51,854 nucleotides of DNA from Paracoccaceae bacterium. GTDB taxonomy: Bacteria > Pseudomonadota > Alphaproteobacteria > Rhodobacterales > Rhodobacteraceae. The position numbers were made by a program, and so were the translations under genes. This document shows positions 1-9,308 of the stretch, one piece after another. The stretch lies in assembly GCA_021647745.1 (NCBI GenBank), contig JAKIUB010000019.1, positions 1-51,854 of the forward strand, read 5' to 3'. Under the pieces are notes generated by a model. It saw only the letters and a program-made list of their open reading frames with translations, did no database searches and was not told where the DNA came from. Numbering within the stretch: the first letter of the stretch is position 1; each line of letters starts with the position of its first letter.

Positions 1-1012
1 GGGATTTGAGGTCGTTCATATTGAACTGCCCCTTCTGGAAGCGCTTCATCATGCGCTCGGCCTGCGCAGCCTCGATGGTTTCCTGCGCTTTTTCTACCAG
101 CCCGACGATATCGCCCATGCCCAGAATACGGCCAGCGATTCGCTCGGGGTGGAATTCCTCCAGCGCATCCATCTTTTCGCCAAGGCCAACGAATTTTATC
201 GGCTTGCCGGTGACAGCGCGCATGCTTAGCGCCGCACCGCCGCGCCCGTCGCCGTCCATCCGCGTTAGCACCACGCCGGAAATACCGATCTGGCTGTTGA
301 ACTGCTCCGCCACGTTTACCGCGTCTTGGCCGGTCAGGCCATCGACCACCAAAAGCGTCTCGCGGGGGGCGGCCACATCGCGCACATCCTGCACTTCGGT
401 CATCAATTTTTCGTCAATATGCAAGCGGCCAGCGGTATCGAGCAGATAGACATCATAGCCACCAAGCGTGGCCTGCTGCTTGGCGCGCTTGGCGATTTGG
501 ACGGCGGTCTGGCCAGCCACGATCGGCAAGGTATCAACCCCGATTTGCGCGCCCAACACTTCAAGCTGGTGCTGCGCAGCGGGGCGGTAGATATCGAGCG
601 AGGCCATCAGCACCCGCTTATTGTCTTTTTCCTTCAAGCGCTTGGCGAGCTTGGCGGTGGTTGTGGTTTTGCCCGACCCTTGCAGGCCGACCATCAGGAT
701 CGGCGCAGGCGGGTTATCCACCTTCAGCGCGCCGGCGTCGGCATCATCACCCGCCAATACCGAAATCAGCTCGTCATGCACGATCTTGACAACCTGCTGG
801 CCGGGGGTGATCGACTTGGTCACCGCCTGCCCTTCGGCCTTTTCCTGCACAGCTTTTACAAAATCTCGGGCCACGGGCAATGAAACATCGGCTTCGAGCA
901 GCGCAACACGCACCTCGCGCAGCGCGGTGGCCACATCGGCTTCCGAGAGCGCGCCTTGCTTGGTGAGCTTGTCAAAGACGCCGGAAAGGCGGTCGGATAG
1001 ATTCTCGAACAT
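1..1012 (-). CDS. ffh: Signal recognition particle protein Ffh (partial, C-terminus off left edge)
   Basis: GTPase subunit of the signal recognition particle; it binds signal peptides of nascent membrane proteins and hands ribosomes to FtsY. Reading the minus strand from the ATG at 1012 gives MFENLSDRLSGVFDKL, the usual Ffh N-terminus. The G domain shows the P-loop GLQGSGKTT (residues about 109-117), DTAGR (192-196) and TRMDGDGRGG (250-259). The window ends after residue 337, just inside the methionine-rich M domain (MMKRFQKGQFNMNDLKS), so the C-terminal part lies outside. The start is supported by AGGAGGG seven bases upstream. uppP lies upstream on the same strand, but a promoter candidate and a hairpin-rich leader separate them, so ffh is probably transcribed on its own. 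Confidence 0.97.
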   Translation of the reverse strand, partial: MFENLSDRLSGVFDKLTKQGALSEADVATALREVRVALLEADVSLPVARDFVKAVQEKAEGQAVTKSITPGQQVVKIVHDELISVLAGDDADAGALKVDNPPAPILMVGLQGSGKTTTTAKLAKRLKEKDNKRVLMASLDIYRPAAQHQLEVLGAQIGVDTLPIVAGQTAVQIAKRAKQQATLGGYDVYLLDTAGRLHIDEKLMTEVQDVRDVAAPRETLLVVDGLTGQDAVNVAEQFNSQIGISGVVLTRMDGDGRGGAALSMRAVTGKPIKFVGLGEKMDALEEFHPERIAGRILGMGDIVGLVEKAQETIEAAQAERMMKRFQKGQFNMNDLKS

Positions 1013-1128
1013 CAACGGCCCTCCTGAAGGCGTAACAAGCGAAAAAGCACCAGTGGGCGCAACGCGCTGACTGGTGGCGATCCTCCGAACGAGGACCGGA
1101 AGGGTTCAAGCTTCCGTAAGTTGGGGAG
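1013..1128 (-). promoter_or_regulatory. Structured 5' leader of ffh: three hairpins, last one terminator-like
   Basis: On the minus strand the leader contains three successive inverted repeats: CGGAAG/CTTCCG, then TCCTC/GAGGA with a five-base loop, then CACCAGT/ACTGGTG. The third is followed directly by CTTTTTCG, as in an intrinsic terminator, and lies just before the ffh ribosome binding site. It could attenuate ffh, release a short leader RNA, or end readthrough from uppP. The repeats are seen; the function is inferred. It does not match the SRP RNA tetraloop/AGCA consensus. Confidence 0.45.
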
Positions 1129-1157
1129 GTTTTAGAAGGTAAGTGCAGCTAAGTCAA
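1129..1157 (-). promoter_or_regulatory. Candidate sigma-70 promoter of ffh
   Basis: Minus strand: TTGACT (1157-1152), 17-base spacer, TAAAAC (1134-1129). The -35 matches five of six consensus bases, the -10 four of six. Transcription would start near 1122 and give a leader of about 110 nt that includes the three hairpins. Confidence 0.4.
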
Positions 1158-1190
1158 GGCTCGACCTGCCCCGTAATTGTGCCTTTTACA

Positions 1191-1994
1191 TCAGCTATAG
1201 GCAATCACCAGCAGCACGACGCCAAGCCCGATACGATATATAACATAAGGCGTAAAGCTTGTGCTTTTGAGCAGGCGCATCATCAGGCTGAGCGCCAGCA
1301 ATGCCGAAAGAAAGGCCAGCGCCGCAGCCATGCCAGCCTCTCGAAGCTGACTCCAGTCACCGGCTTCCACCACGTCCTTGCCAAGCAATACCCCCGAGGC
1401 AAGAATGGTCGGGATCGACATAAGCATTGATAGCCGCGCGCCTTCGGTGCGGGTATAACCAAGCGCGCGTGCGGCGGTAATGGTAATACCCGAGCGCGAG
1501 GTGCCCGGGATCAGCGCCACGGCCTGCGCCAGCCCCATAAGCAGGGCATCGCGCCAGTTCCATCCGTCGGCTTTCTTTATTTCAGGCCCGAAACGGTCTG
1601 CTATGTAGAGCACGATACCAAAGACCAGCATGGTCCAGCCGATCACCTCTATATTGCGCATCATTTCCATCATGCCGGCCATTTTGAGCAGTAGCCCCGC
1701 AATGATAACCGGGATTGTTGCAAAGGAAAGTAGCAAAAAGAGCCGCGCTTCGGGGGTAGAAAAGCGGCCGGTTACAGCATGGCCAAGTCCGCAAGCAATA
1801 CGCAGCATATCTCGCCAGAAATATAGCATGACCGCGCCAAGAGTGCCGACATGGACAGCCACATCAAGCATGAGGCCCTGATCGGCAACATCAAGGAAGC
1901 GTGGTAGCAAAACAAGATGCCCCGAAGAGGAGACCGGCAAAAATTCGGTGATGCCCTGAATGAGGGCAAGCAATAAAAGGTGCAGGAAGTCCAT
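1191..1994 (-). CDS. uppP: Undecaprenyl-diphosphatase UppP (BacA family)
   Basis: Integral membrane enzyme that dephosphorylates undecaprenyl diphosphate to recycle the lipid carrier for peptidoglycan; extra copies give bacitracin resistance. The 267-residue length is typical. Both family signatures are present: QGITEFLPVSSSGH at residues 13-26, holding the conserved Glu17 and His26, and PGTSRSG at 163-169. The rest is mostly hydrophobic with about eight membrane segments. The start MDFLHLLLLALIQG is the usual one. It is divergent from gltD, with about 210 bases between the starts. Confidence 0.96.
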   Translation of the reverse strand: MDFLHLLLLALIQGITEFLPVSSSGHLVLLPRFLDVADQGLMLDVAVHVGTLGAVMLYFWRDMLRIACGLGHAVTGRFSTPEARLFLLLSFATIPVIIAGLLLKMAGMMEMMRNIEVIGWTMLVFGIVLYIADRFGPEIKKADGWNWRDALLMGLAQAVALIPGTSRSGITITAARALGYTRTEGARLSMLMSIPTILASGVLLGKDVVEAGDWSQLREAGMAAALAFLSALLALSLMMRLLKSTSFTPYVIYRIGLGVVLLVIAYS

Positions 1995-2207
1995 GGGTAT
2001 TCCTCGGTTGATTCGGGCGAACTATAGGCGGGCAGTAAAACGCGGTCATGCAAAATAAAAGGTCCAAATACTGACGCATACCAAGGCGCAAAACGCGGCA
2101 AGCTTGCGTATTTAGAAAAAAACGGAAATAAAGGTCAGTAATGATGTCTTTTCATGATGTTCGAGACCCTATATGGAAAGCCTTCTAAACAATTGCCGGA
2201 GCAGGCC

Positions 2208-3626
2208 ATGGCTAAACAACCGATGCTGAAATTTGTAGATATATCGCGGGATATGCCTGAAAAGCGCGGTGCACAGGCCCGCACCGCCGACTATCACGAG
2301 ATATATGCCGAGTTCGCCGCCACCAAGGCCGCCGAGCAGGCCAGTCGCTGTAGCCAATGCGGGGTGCCTTATTGCCAAACCCACTGCCCGCTGCACAACA
2401 ACATCCCCGATTGGCTGAATCTTACCGCTACCGGGCGCTTGCAGGAGGCTTACACGCTTTCCCAAGCCACCAATACCTTCCCTGAAATCTGTGGTCGCAT
2501 TTGCCCGCAAGACAGGTTGTGCGAGGGAAATTGCGTGATCGAGCAATCGGGCCATGGCACGGTGACCATCGGCGCGGTGGAAAAATACCTGACCGATACC
2601 GCGTGGGAGCAGGGCTGGGTTAAGCCCTTGGAGCCACGCGCGGACTTGGCGCAAACCGTGGGTATTATCGGCGCTGGCCCGGGGGGGCTGGCCGCGGCAG
2701 AAAGCCTGCGCAGCATGGGATATGGCGTCACGGTTTATGATCGCAATAACCGCGCGGGTGGCTTGCTGACCTATGGCATTCCGGGCTTTAAGCTGGAAAA
2801 AGACGTGGTGATGCGGCGGGTGAAACGGCTGGAGGATGGCGGGGTCAAGATCGTCACCAACTGCAATATCGGCGATGACATTACCTTTGCTGAACTACGC
2901 CAAACCCATGATGCGGTCCTTATTGCCACCGGAGTTTACAACAAGCGCGGCCTTAAGGCGCCGGGCGCTGGCCTTTCGGGCATTGTGCAGGCGCTGGATT
3001 ACCTGACCACCTCCAACCACCTGAATTTCGGTGATCCGGTTGAGGTGGAGGCGCTCAACGCCAAGGGCAAAAAGGTGGTGGTAATCGGGGGCGGCGATAC
3101 CGCGATGGATTGCGTGCGCACGGCCATTCGCCAAGGCGCTTCAAGCGTCAAATGTCTTTACCGGCGAGACCGCGCCAATATGCCCGGCTCAATGCGCGAA
3201 ACCCAGAATGCCGAGGAAGAAGGCGTGGAATTTAACTGGCTGCGCGCCCCCAAGGCCTTTATTGGCGAGGGCAATGTTAGCGCTGTGCGGGTTGCCAAAA
3301 TGCGCCTCGGTGCGCCCGATGCCTCCGGGCGGCGAGCGCCCGAGGAAGTGGAGGGCGCGGATTATACCGAAGCGGCTGATCTGGTGATTCTGGCGCTGGG
3401 CTTCACCCCCGAAAATCTGCCCGAAATGTGGCAGACCTCCGATCTGGAAACCACCAACTGGGGAACGGTTAAGGCACAGCATGAAACCCACGCGACCAAC
3501 TTAGAGGGCGTTTATGCCGTGGGCGATATCGTGCGCGGGGCCAGCCTTGTGGTCTGGGCCATCAAAGACGGGCGCGAGGCGGCCAGCAGCATCGCCAGCC
3601 ACCTAAGCGCGCAGGCCGCCCAATGA
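2208..3626 (+). CDS. gltD: Glutamate synthase (NADPH) small subunit GltD
   Basis: Beta subunit of GOGAT: it oxidises NADPH on FAD and passes electrons through iron-sulphur clusters to GltB, which makes glutamate from glutamine and 2-oxoglutarate. Two N-terminal cysteine groups are visible, C48/51/56/60 and C95/99/105/109, which bind [4Fe-4S]. An FAD site, GAGPGG, lies near residue 156 and an NADPH site, VVVIGGGDTAMDC, near 295. I chose the ATG at 2208 (MAKQPMLKFVDISRD, 472 aa) because it fits family length and has GGAG six bases upstream; an in-frame ATG at 2154 would add 18 residues. The stop overlaps the next start (ATGA), so the two are translationally coupled. Confidence 0.96.
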   Translation: MAKQPMLKFVDISRDMPEKRGAQARTADYHEIYAEFAATKAAEQASRCSQCGVPYCQTHCPLHNNIPDWLNLTATGRLQEAYTLSQATNTFPEICGRICPQDRLCEGNCVIEQSGHGTVTIGAVEKYLTDTAWEQGWVKPLEPRADLAQTVGIIGAGPGGLAAAESLRSMGYGVTVYDRNNRAGGLLTYGIPGFKLEKDVVMRRVKRLEDGGVKIVTNCNIGDDITFAELRQTHDAVLIATGVYNKRGLKAPGAGLSGIVQALDYLTTSNHLNFGDPVEVEALNAKGKKVVVIGGGDTAMDCVRTAIRQGASSVKCLYRRDRANMPGSMRETQNAEEEGVEFNWLRAPKAFIGEGNVSAVRVAKMRLGAPDASGRRAPEEVEGADYTEAADLVILALGFTPENLPEMWQTSDLETTNWGTVKAQHETHATNLEGVYAVGDIVRGASLVVWAIKDGREAASSIASHLSAQAAQ

Positions 3627-4060
3627 GGGATCGCACCGGACAATGCCTGTGCAGCGCGGTGCGCTTTAACGCGCATAATATGGAGGATAGCTTCTCCACC
3701 TGTTATTGCCAGATGTGCCAGCGCTGGGGCGGCGGGCCGTATCGGGGGGTGTCGGTAGCCACCGAGGACCTGAAGATCGAGGGCATTGATCACATCACCA
3801 CCCTCAAAACCTCTGCCTTTGCCGAGCGTGCTTTTTGCAGCAAATGCGGCTCGGGCATTTGGTGGCGCATGTATGCCGGGCCTTATATGGGCAAAACCAG
3901 CATCCCCGTTGGCTTGCTGGATGACCGCACGGGGCTGGTCGCGGGCAACATCACCTTTTCAGACCTGAAAGACCATACCAACGAGCCGCCCCAAGGGGTG
4001 GAGGCGCTGGATTCAGCCGCCGTAGCCAAAATCATCACCACCATTGAAGATGCACTATGA
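3623..4060 (+). CDS. GFA/CENP-V family zinc-binding protein
   Basis: A 145-residue protein of the glutathione-dependent formaldehyde-activating (Gfa/CENP-V) fold. Zinc-ligand cysteines are seen as CLCSAV near residue 8, CYCQMC near 28 and FCSKC near 71, in the family's spacing. The founding member was linked to S-hydroxymethylglutathione formation, but most members have unknown substrates and that role is disputed. It overlaps gltD by four bases and is followed after 28 bases by gltB, so it sits inside the glutamate synthase operon. The product probably acts in the cytoplasm; no signal peptide is seen. Its link to GOGAT is only positional. Confidence 0.8.
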   Translation: MRDRTGQCLCSAVRFNAHNMEDSFSTCYCQMCQRWGGGPYRGVSVATEDLKIEGIDHITTLKTSAFAERAFCSKCGSGIWWRMYAGPYMGKTSIPVGLLDDRTGLVAGNITFSDLKDHTNEPPQGVEALDSAAVAKIITTIEDAL

Positions 4061-4088
4061 GCGCCCAAGGCCAAACAAGGATAACGAC

Positions 4089-7000
4089 ATGACAAAATTT
4101 GATCAGAAATGGGTGGAAAGCCAGCAGGCGCTTCGGGCAAAGCTGAACGACAAAGGCATGTATCGCGAGGCTGAGGAGCACGCCGCGTGCGGGGTTGGGC
4201 TGGTTGTGACATCGGACGGCGTGCCAAAGCGCGAGGTGGTGGAAAACGGCATCAAGGCGCTAAGCGCAATCTGGCACCGCGGCGCGGTGGATGCCGATGG
4301 CAAAACCGGCGATGGCGCGGGTATATTGCTACAAATTCCGGTGAAGTTTTTTCAGGATCAGGTGCGGCGCACCGGCCATGAGCCGGGCGACGATCTGCTA
4401 GCCGTGGGCATGATCTTTTTGCCCCGCACGAACTTTGGCGCACAGGAAAGCTGCCGCACGATTGTCGAAACCGAAGTGCTGCGCATGGGCTATTATATCT
4501 ATGGCTGGCGCCATGTGCCGGTGGATGTTTCCTGCCTTGGCGAAAAGGCCAATGCCACCCGCCCCGAGGTTGAGCAGATCCTGATCTCCAACACCAAAGG
4601 TGTGGATGAAGAGGTGTTTGAGCGCGAGCTTTATATCATCCGGCGGCGCATCGAGAAGGCGGCGGCGGGCATCAATGGCTTTTATGTGTGCTCGCTTTCC
4701 TGCCGCTCGGTTATTTACAAAGGTATGATGCTGGCCGAGCAGGTTTCGGTATTTTATCCTGACTTGCAGGACGAGCGCTTCATCTCCTCCTATGCGGTTT
4801 ACCACCAGCGCTACTCCACCAACACCTTCCCGCAATGGTGGCTGGCGCAGCCCTTCAGAATGCTGGCCCATAATGGCGAGATCAACACGCTGAAAGGCAA
4901 CCTCAACTGGATGAAAAGCCACGAGATCCGCATGGCGAGCGCGGCTTTTGGCGATATGGCCGAAGATATCAAACCAATCGTCGCCGATGGTAGTTCCGAC
5001 AGCGCCGCGCTTGATTCGGTGTTCGAGATGATGGTGCGGGCCGGGCGCTCGGCCCCGATGGTCAAAACCATGCTGGTGCCGGAAAGCTGGTCCAACATGG
5101 CCACCGCCATTCCAAAACCGTGGCAGGATATGTATGCCTATTGCAACTCGGTGATGGAGCCGTGGGACGGCCCCGCCGCATTGGCCATTACCGATGGCCG
5201 CTGGGTGGTGGCGGGGCTGGACAGAAACGGCCTGCGCCCGATGCGCTATGTGATCACCAATGACGGTATGGTCATTGCCGGCTCCGAGGCGGGCATGGTG
5301 CCGGTAAAAACATCGTGCATAAAGGCGCACTCGGGCCGGGGCAGATGCTGGCGGTGGATTTGAAAAAGGGCAAAATCTGGCAGGACGGGGAGTTGAAGGA
5401 CATGCTCTCCGCCGCCCAGCCCTTTGGGGAGTGGGTGCAAAACATCACCAATCTGGAATCAATCGACGAAGGGGTGAAAGAGGCAACGCTGTTTACCGGC
5501 GAAGCGCTACGCAAGCGCCAGATCGCAGCCGGGTTCACCTTGGAGGATATGGAAAGCATTTTGCACCCGATGGTCGAGGATGGCAAAGAGGGCCTTGCTT
5601 CGATGGGGGATGACACCCCAAGCGCTGTGCTTTCAAAAAAATACCGCCCGCTCAGCCATTTTTTCCGGCAGAATTTCTCTCAGGTCACCAACCCGCCGAT
5701 TGACAGCCTGCGCGAATATCGGGTGATGAGCCTGAAAACCCGCTTTGGCAATCTGAAAAACGTGCTCGACCAATCCTCCTCGCAAACCGAGATCGTGATG
5801 CTGGAAACCCCGTTTGTTTCCAATGCGCGCTTCAAGGCGATGATGAAATATTTTGGCGAAAGTGCCGTGGTGATCGACTGCACATTTCCGGTAGATGGCA
5901 GCCTGCAAGAGGCTTTGGAGGATATCCGCCAACAGGCCGAAGAGGCGGTGCGCGCCGGGGCCAACCATCTGGTATTGACGGACGAGCACCAGATGGAATC
6001 CAAAGTGCCAATGCCGATGATTCTGGCCAATTCCGCCGTGCATAGCTGGCTGGTGCGCAAGGGGCTGCGCACCTTCACCTCGATCAATGTGCGCGCTGCG
6101 GAATGTCTTGATTCGCAATATTTCGCGGTGCTGATCGGCGGCGGAGCGACCACGGTAAACGCTTATCTGGCCGAAGACAGCATCGCCGATCGGGCGGCGC
6201 GCGGGCTGCTTGATGGCACGATAGAGGCGGCGATTACCCGCTACCGGGAAGCGATTGACCAAGGGCTGCTGAAGATCATGTCCAAAATGGGCATCTCGGT
6301 GCTTTCCTCTTATAGGGGCGGGCTGAATTTCGAGGCGGTGGGGCTGAGCCGCGCCATGGTCGCCGAGTATTTCCCCGGCATGGTCAGCCGGATTTCCGGC
6401 ATTGGCATTGGCGGCATTCAGCAAAAGATCCAGCAGGTTCATGCCAAGGGCTGGCTCGGCGAGCAGGATGTGCTTGATATTGGCGGCTTTTACAAGCTGC
6501 GCCAATCGGGCGAAACCCATGCTTGGCAGGCAGAGAACATGAAGCTTCTGCAAGCGGCCTGTGCGCAAAATTCCTTTGATTTGTGGAAGAAATACTCCGC
6601 TTCCATGCGGGCCAACCCGCCGATCCACCTGCGCGATTTGCTGGATTTCAACAGCAAGGCCGAGCCGATCTCGGTGGACGAGGTTGAAAGCATCACCTCG
6701 ATCCGCAAACGCTTTGTGACGCCGGGCATGAGCCTTGGCGCGCTTTCCCCCGAGGCCCACAAAACCCTGAATATCGCCATGAATCGTATCGGGGCCAAAT
6801 CCAACTCCGGCGAGGGCGGCGAAGACCCGGCGCACTTCACCCCCGAGCCAAATGGCGACAACCCAAGCGCGAAAATCAAGCAGGTGGCCTCGGGCCGCTT
6901 CGGGGTGACGGCGGAGTATCTCAACCATTGTGAAGAGATCGAAATCAAGGTCGCCCAAGGGGCCAAGCCCGGCGAGGGCGGCCAGCTTCCCGGCATCAAG

Positions 7001-8611
7001 GTCAACGCCCTGATCGCGCGGTTGCGGCACTCGACCGAGGGGGTGACGCTGATTTCACCGCCGCCGCATCACGATATTTACTCGATCGAGGATCTGGCGC
7101 AGCTGATTTACGACCTCAAGCAGATCAACCCGCGCGCCAAGATTTGCGTGAAGCTGGTGGCGCAATCGGGTGTGGGCACCATTGCCGCCGGTGTGGCCAA
7201 GGCCAAGGCCGATGTTATTTTAATCGCCGGCCATAATGGCGGCACCGGGGCTTCTCCGGCGACCAGCATCAAATATGTCGGCCTGCCATGGGAGATGGGG
7301 CTGACCGAGGCGCATCAGGTATTGGCCATGAACGGGCTGCGCGGGCGGGTAACCTTGCGCACCGATGGCGGCTTGCGCACCGGGCGCGATATTGTGATTG
7401 CCGCCATGATGGGGGCTGAGGAATTCGGGGTTGGCACGGCGGCGCTGATCGCGATGGGCTGTATCATGGTGCGGCAATGCCAAAGCAACACCTGCCCGGT
7501 GGGCATTTGTGTGCAAGACGAGCGCCTGCGCGAAAAGTTTACCGGCTCTGCTGATAAAGTGGTCAACCTGATCAGCTTTTATGCCCAAGAGGTGCGCGAG
7601 GTGCTGGCCAGTATCGGGGCGCGCTCGCTCAACGAGGTGATTGGCCGGGCGGACTTGCTCAGTCAGGTTTCGCGCGGCTCCGAGCATCTGGATGATCTTG
7701 ACCTCAATCCGATGCTGATCTCGGTGGATGAGGGCCACGAAATTGATTACGACCGCAACCGCGAACGGCAATTTGTGCCTGATACGCTGGACGCGCTGAT
7801 CCTGCGCGACGGTGAACCGTTTTTCAAGGAAGGCGAAAAGATGCAGCTTTCCTATGCGGTGCAAAACACCCACCGCAGCATCGGAGCGCGGGTCTCCAGC
7901 CATATCGTCAAGCGCTTTGGCATGAATAACGACTTGCAGGAAAACCATCTCAGCATCAAGCTCAATGGCTCTGCCGGGCAAAGCCTCGGGGCTTTTGCGG
8001 TGCCGGGGCTGAAAATCGAGGTATCGGGGGATGCCAATGATTATGTGGGCAAAGGGCTTTCGGGCGGCACCATCGTGGTGCGCCCGCCGCTGAATTGCAC
8101 GCTGAAAGCCTCGGCCAATACCATTATCGGCAACACGGTGCTTTACGGGGCCACCGCTGGCAAGCTCTTTGCCAATGGCCGCGCGGGCGAGCGGTTTTGC
8201 GTGCGGAATTCCGGAGCAAAAGTGGTGGTCGAGGGCTGCGGCTCTAATGGGTGTGAATACATGACCGGCGGCATGGCGGTGATCCTTGGCGCGGTGGGCG
8301 ATAATTTTGGCGCAGGCATGACCGGCGGCATGGCTTTTGTCTATGACCCTGACGGCAGCTTCGAAACCCGCATGAACAGCGAAACCGTGATTTGCCAGCC
8401 GCTGCAATCAGCCTATTGGGAGGCTGAATTGATCTATCTGGTGGAGCAGCACAAACGCGAAACCGGCTCGCCTCTGGCCACAGAAATGCTGCGCAACTGG
8501 GAGCGTATCCATCGCTACTTCAAGCAGGTTTGTCCGAAAGAAATGCTCACCCGCCTACCCCGGCCTCTGAGCGACAAACCGGATCAAGGGATTGCACGCC
8601 GGCGGATTTAG
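4089..8611 (+). CDS. gltB: Glutamate synthase large subunit GltB, interrupted by a -1 frameshift
   Basis: Alpha subunit of NADPH-GOGAT: an N-terminal glutaminase, an FMN/2-oxoglutarate domain and a C-terminal GXGXG helix domain. The start MTKFDQKWVESQQ has AAGG upstream. The predicted propeptide is cleaved before Cys34 (ACGVGLVV), the catalytic nucleophile. The [3Fe-4S] cysteines lie at about 7460-7495 (CIMVRQCQSNTCPVG). The gene is split: the first frame runs to 5363 but loses family sequence after GSEAGMVPV at about 5303, and the family sequence resumes one frame back as KNIVHKGALGPGQ. Adding one A to the A5 run at 5306-5310 restores a 1507-aa protein, the normal length. All domains and residues are otherwise intact, which suggests a recent mutation or a base-calling error. 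If real, the cell lacks this GOGAT. Confidence 0.93.
5304..5312 (+). other. Frameshift site in gltB (A5 homopolymer)
   Basis: The bases are GTAAAAACA. In the upstream frame this reads Val-Lys-Thr and meets a stop at 5361-5363. With six A residues it reads Val-Lys-Asn and joins the downstream frame exactly at the conserved point. The heptamer A AAA ACA is not a canonical -1 slippery site, because the second codon cannot re-pair. Confidence 0.9.
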
Positions 8612-8656
8612 TAGAGAGCGTATTGACAGGCTGCGCTCAGTTTTGCAATTTATGGC

Positions 8657-9223
8657 ATGGTAGAAAATTTCAATATTTCCGAGCGCTTGGCCAAGCGCCT
8701 AAAAAAAACCCGAAAAAGTAAAGGGTTGAGCCTTGAGGCGACCAGCAAATTATCCGGAGTATCGCGCTCTATGCTTTCGCAAATCGAGCGCGGAGAAAGC
8801 AGCCCGACGGTGGCAACATTATGGAGCCTGACCCGCGCTTTGCAGGTTGATTTTGCCGGATTGCTGGACGAGAGCGATACCGGCAGCACCATAAAAGAAG
8901 TCATGCGGGCCAGCCGGACGCCGACGATCAATAGTCAAGGCGAGGGCTGCCGGATACGCATTCTCAGCCCCCCCGATCAGGCGGGGCAGCTTGAAGTATA
9001 TGAAATACTATTTACAAAAAACGGCGCGCTCATCAGTGCACCGCACCGGCAGGGATGTGTAGAACATATGACTGTGCTGGAGGGTGCATTGAGCGTTGTC
9101 GCCGGCGATGATGGTGCAGAGCTGGGCGCGGGGGATACAATTCGATATGCCGCTGATTGCCGCCACTCTATTAGAGCAAACGGACAGCCCGCAAAAGCAC
9201 TGTTAATTGTCCACAATTCCTAA
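8657..9223 (+). CDS. XRE-family transcriptional regulator with C-terminal cupin domain
   Basis: A 188-residue two-domain regulator. Residues about 9-63 form a helix-turn-helix of the XRE type (LAKRLKKTRKSKGLSLEATS, then SGVSRSMLSQIERGESSPTV), and residues about 105-185 form a small cupin barrel (HRQGCVEHMTVLEG, GAGDTIRY). Such regulators usually sense a small amino acid or amine through the cupin. It lies 85 bases upstream of kbl-tdh on the same strand, and the gap holds two palindromes, so it probably controls threonine breakdown and perhaps itself. No clear ribosome binding site precedes the ATG; a TTGACA at 8623-8628 would place the transcript start very close to it, so a leaderless message is possible. 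Confidence 0.88.
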   Translation: MVENFNISERLAKRLKKTRKSKGLSLEATSKLSGVSRSMLSQIERGESSPTVATLWSLTRALQVDFAGLLDESDTGSTIKEVMRASRTPTINSQGEGCRIRILSPPDQAGQLEVYEILFTKNGALISAPHRQGCVEHMTVLEGALSVVAGDDGAELGAGDTIRYAADCRHSIRANGQPAKALLIVHNS

Positions 9224-9224
9224 T

Positions 9225-9242
9225 AATCCAATATATTGGATT
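9225..9242. promoter_or_regulatory. Perfect 18-bp palindrome, operator candidate upstream of kbl
   Basis: AATCCAATATATTGGATT equals its own reverse complement. It begins two bases after the XRE-cupin stop codon and ends 14 bases before a consensus -35 hexamer. Position and symmetry fit a dimeric regulator's operator; the binding protein is inferred. Confidence 0.6.
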
Positions 9243-9256
9243 GTATATCTGTTATA

Positions 9257-9284
9257 TTGACAATCTCCGTGAAGATGCCATATT
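9257..9284 (+). promoter_or_regulatory. Candidate promoter of kbl-tdh
   Basis: A perfect -35 TTGACA at 9257-9262 is followed after 16 bases by CATATT at 9279-9284, matching four of six -10 positions. The predicted start near 9291 leaves a short leader that contains GGAGGAA before the ATG at 9309. Confidence 0.5.
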
Positions 9285-9289
9285 GGCAT
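9275..9289. promoter_or_regulatory. Second inverted repeat overlapping the kbl -10 region
   Basis: ATGCCA-TAT-TGGCAT has perfect six-base arms and spans the candidate -10 hexamer. It shares a CCA-TAT-TGG core with the 18-bp palindrome 50 bases upstream. A protein bound here would block RNA polymerase, as expected for a repressor site. Confidence 0.5.
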
Positions 9290-9308
9290 GAAAACTGGAG
9301 GAAATGTC

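Noticed and set aside
1013..1128. SRP RNA gene upstream of ffh
   Set aside because: A GGACCGGAAGG stretch on the plus strand recalls the SRP RNA tetraloop, but the asymmetric loop and AGCA side are missing and no long single hairpin forms.
5304..5312. Programmed -1 frameshift in gltB
   Set aside because: The site A AAA ACA does not allow re-pairing in the A site, no GltB is known to need recoding, and one added A gives the exact family sequence.
4398..8407. Long open frames on the minus strand inside gltB (for example 4398-5330, 5633-7030, 7220-8407)
   Set aside because: They are antisense to a clear GltB sequence, are rich in His, Arg, Gly and Ala as expected from reversed GC-rich codons, and match no family.
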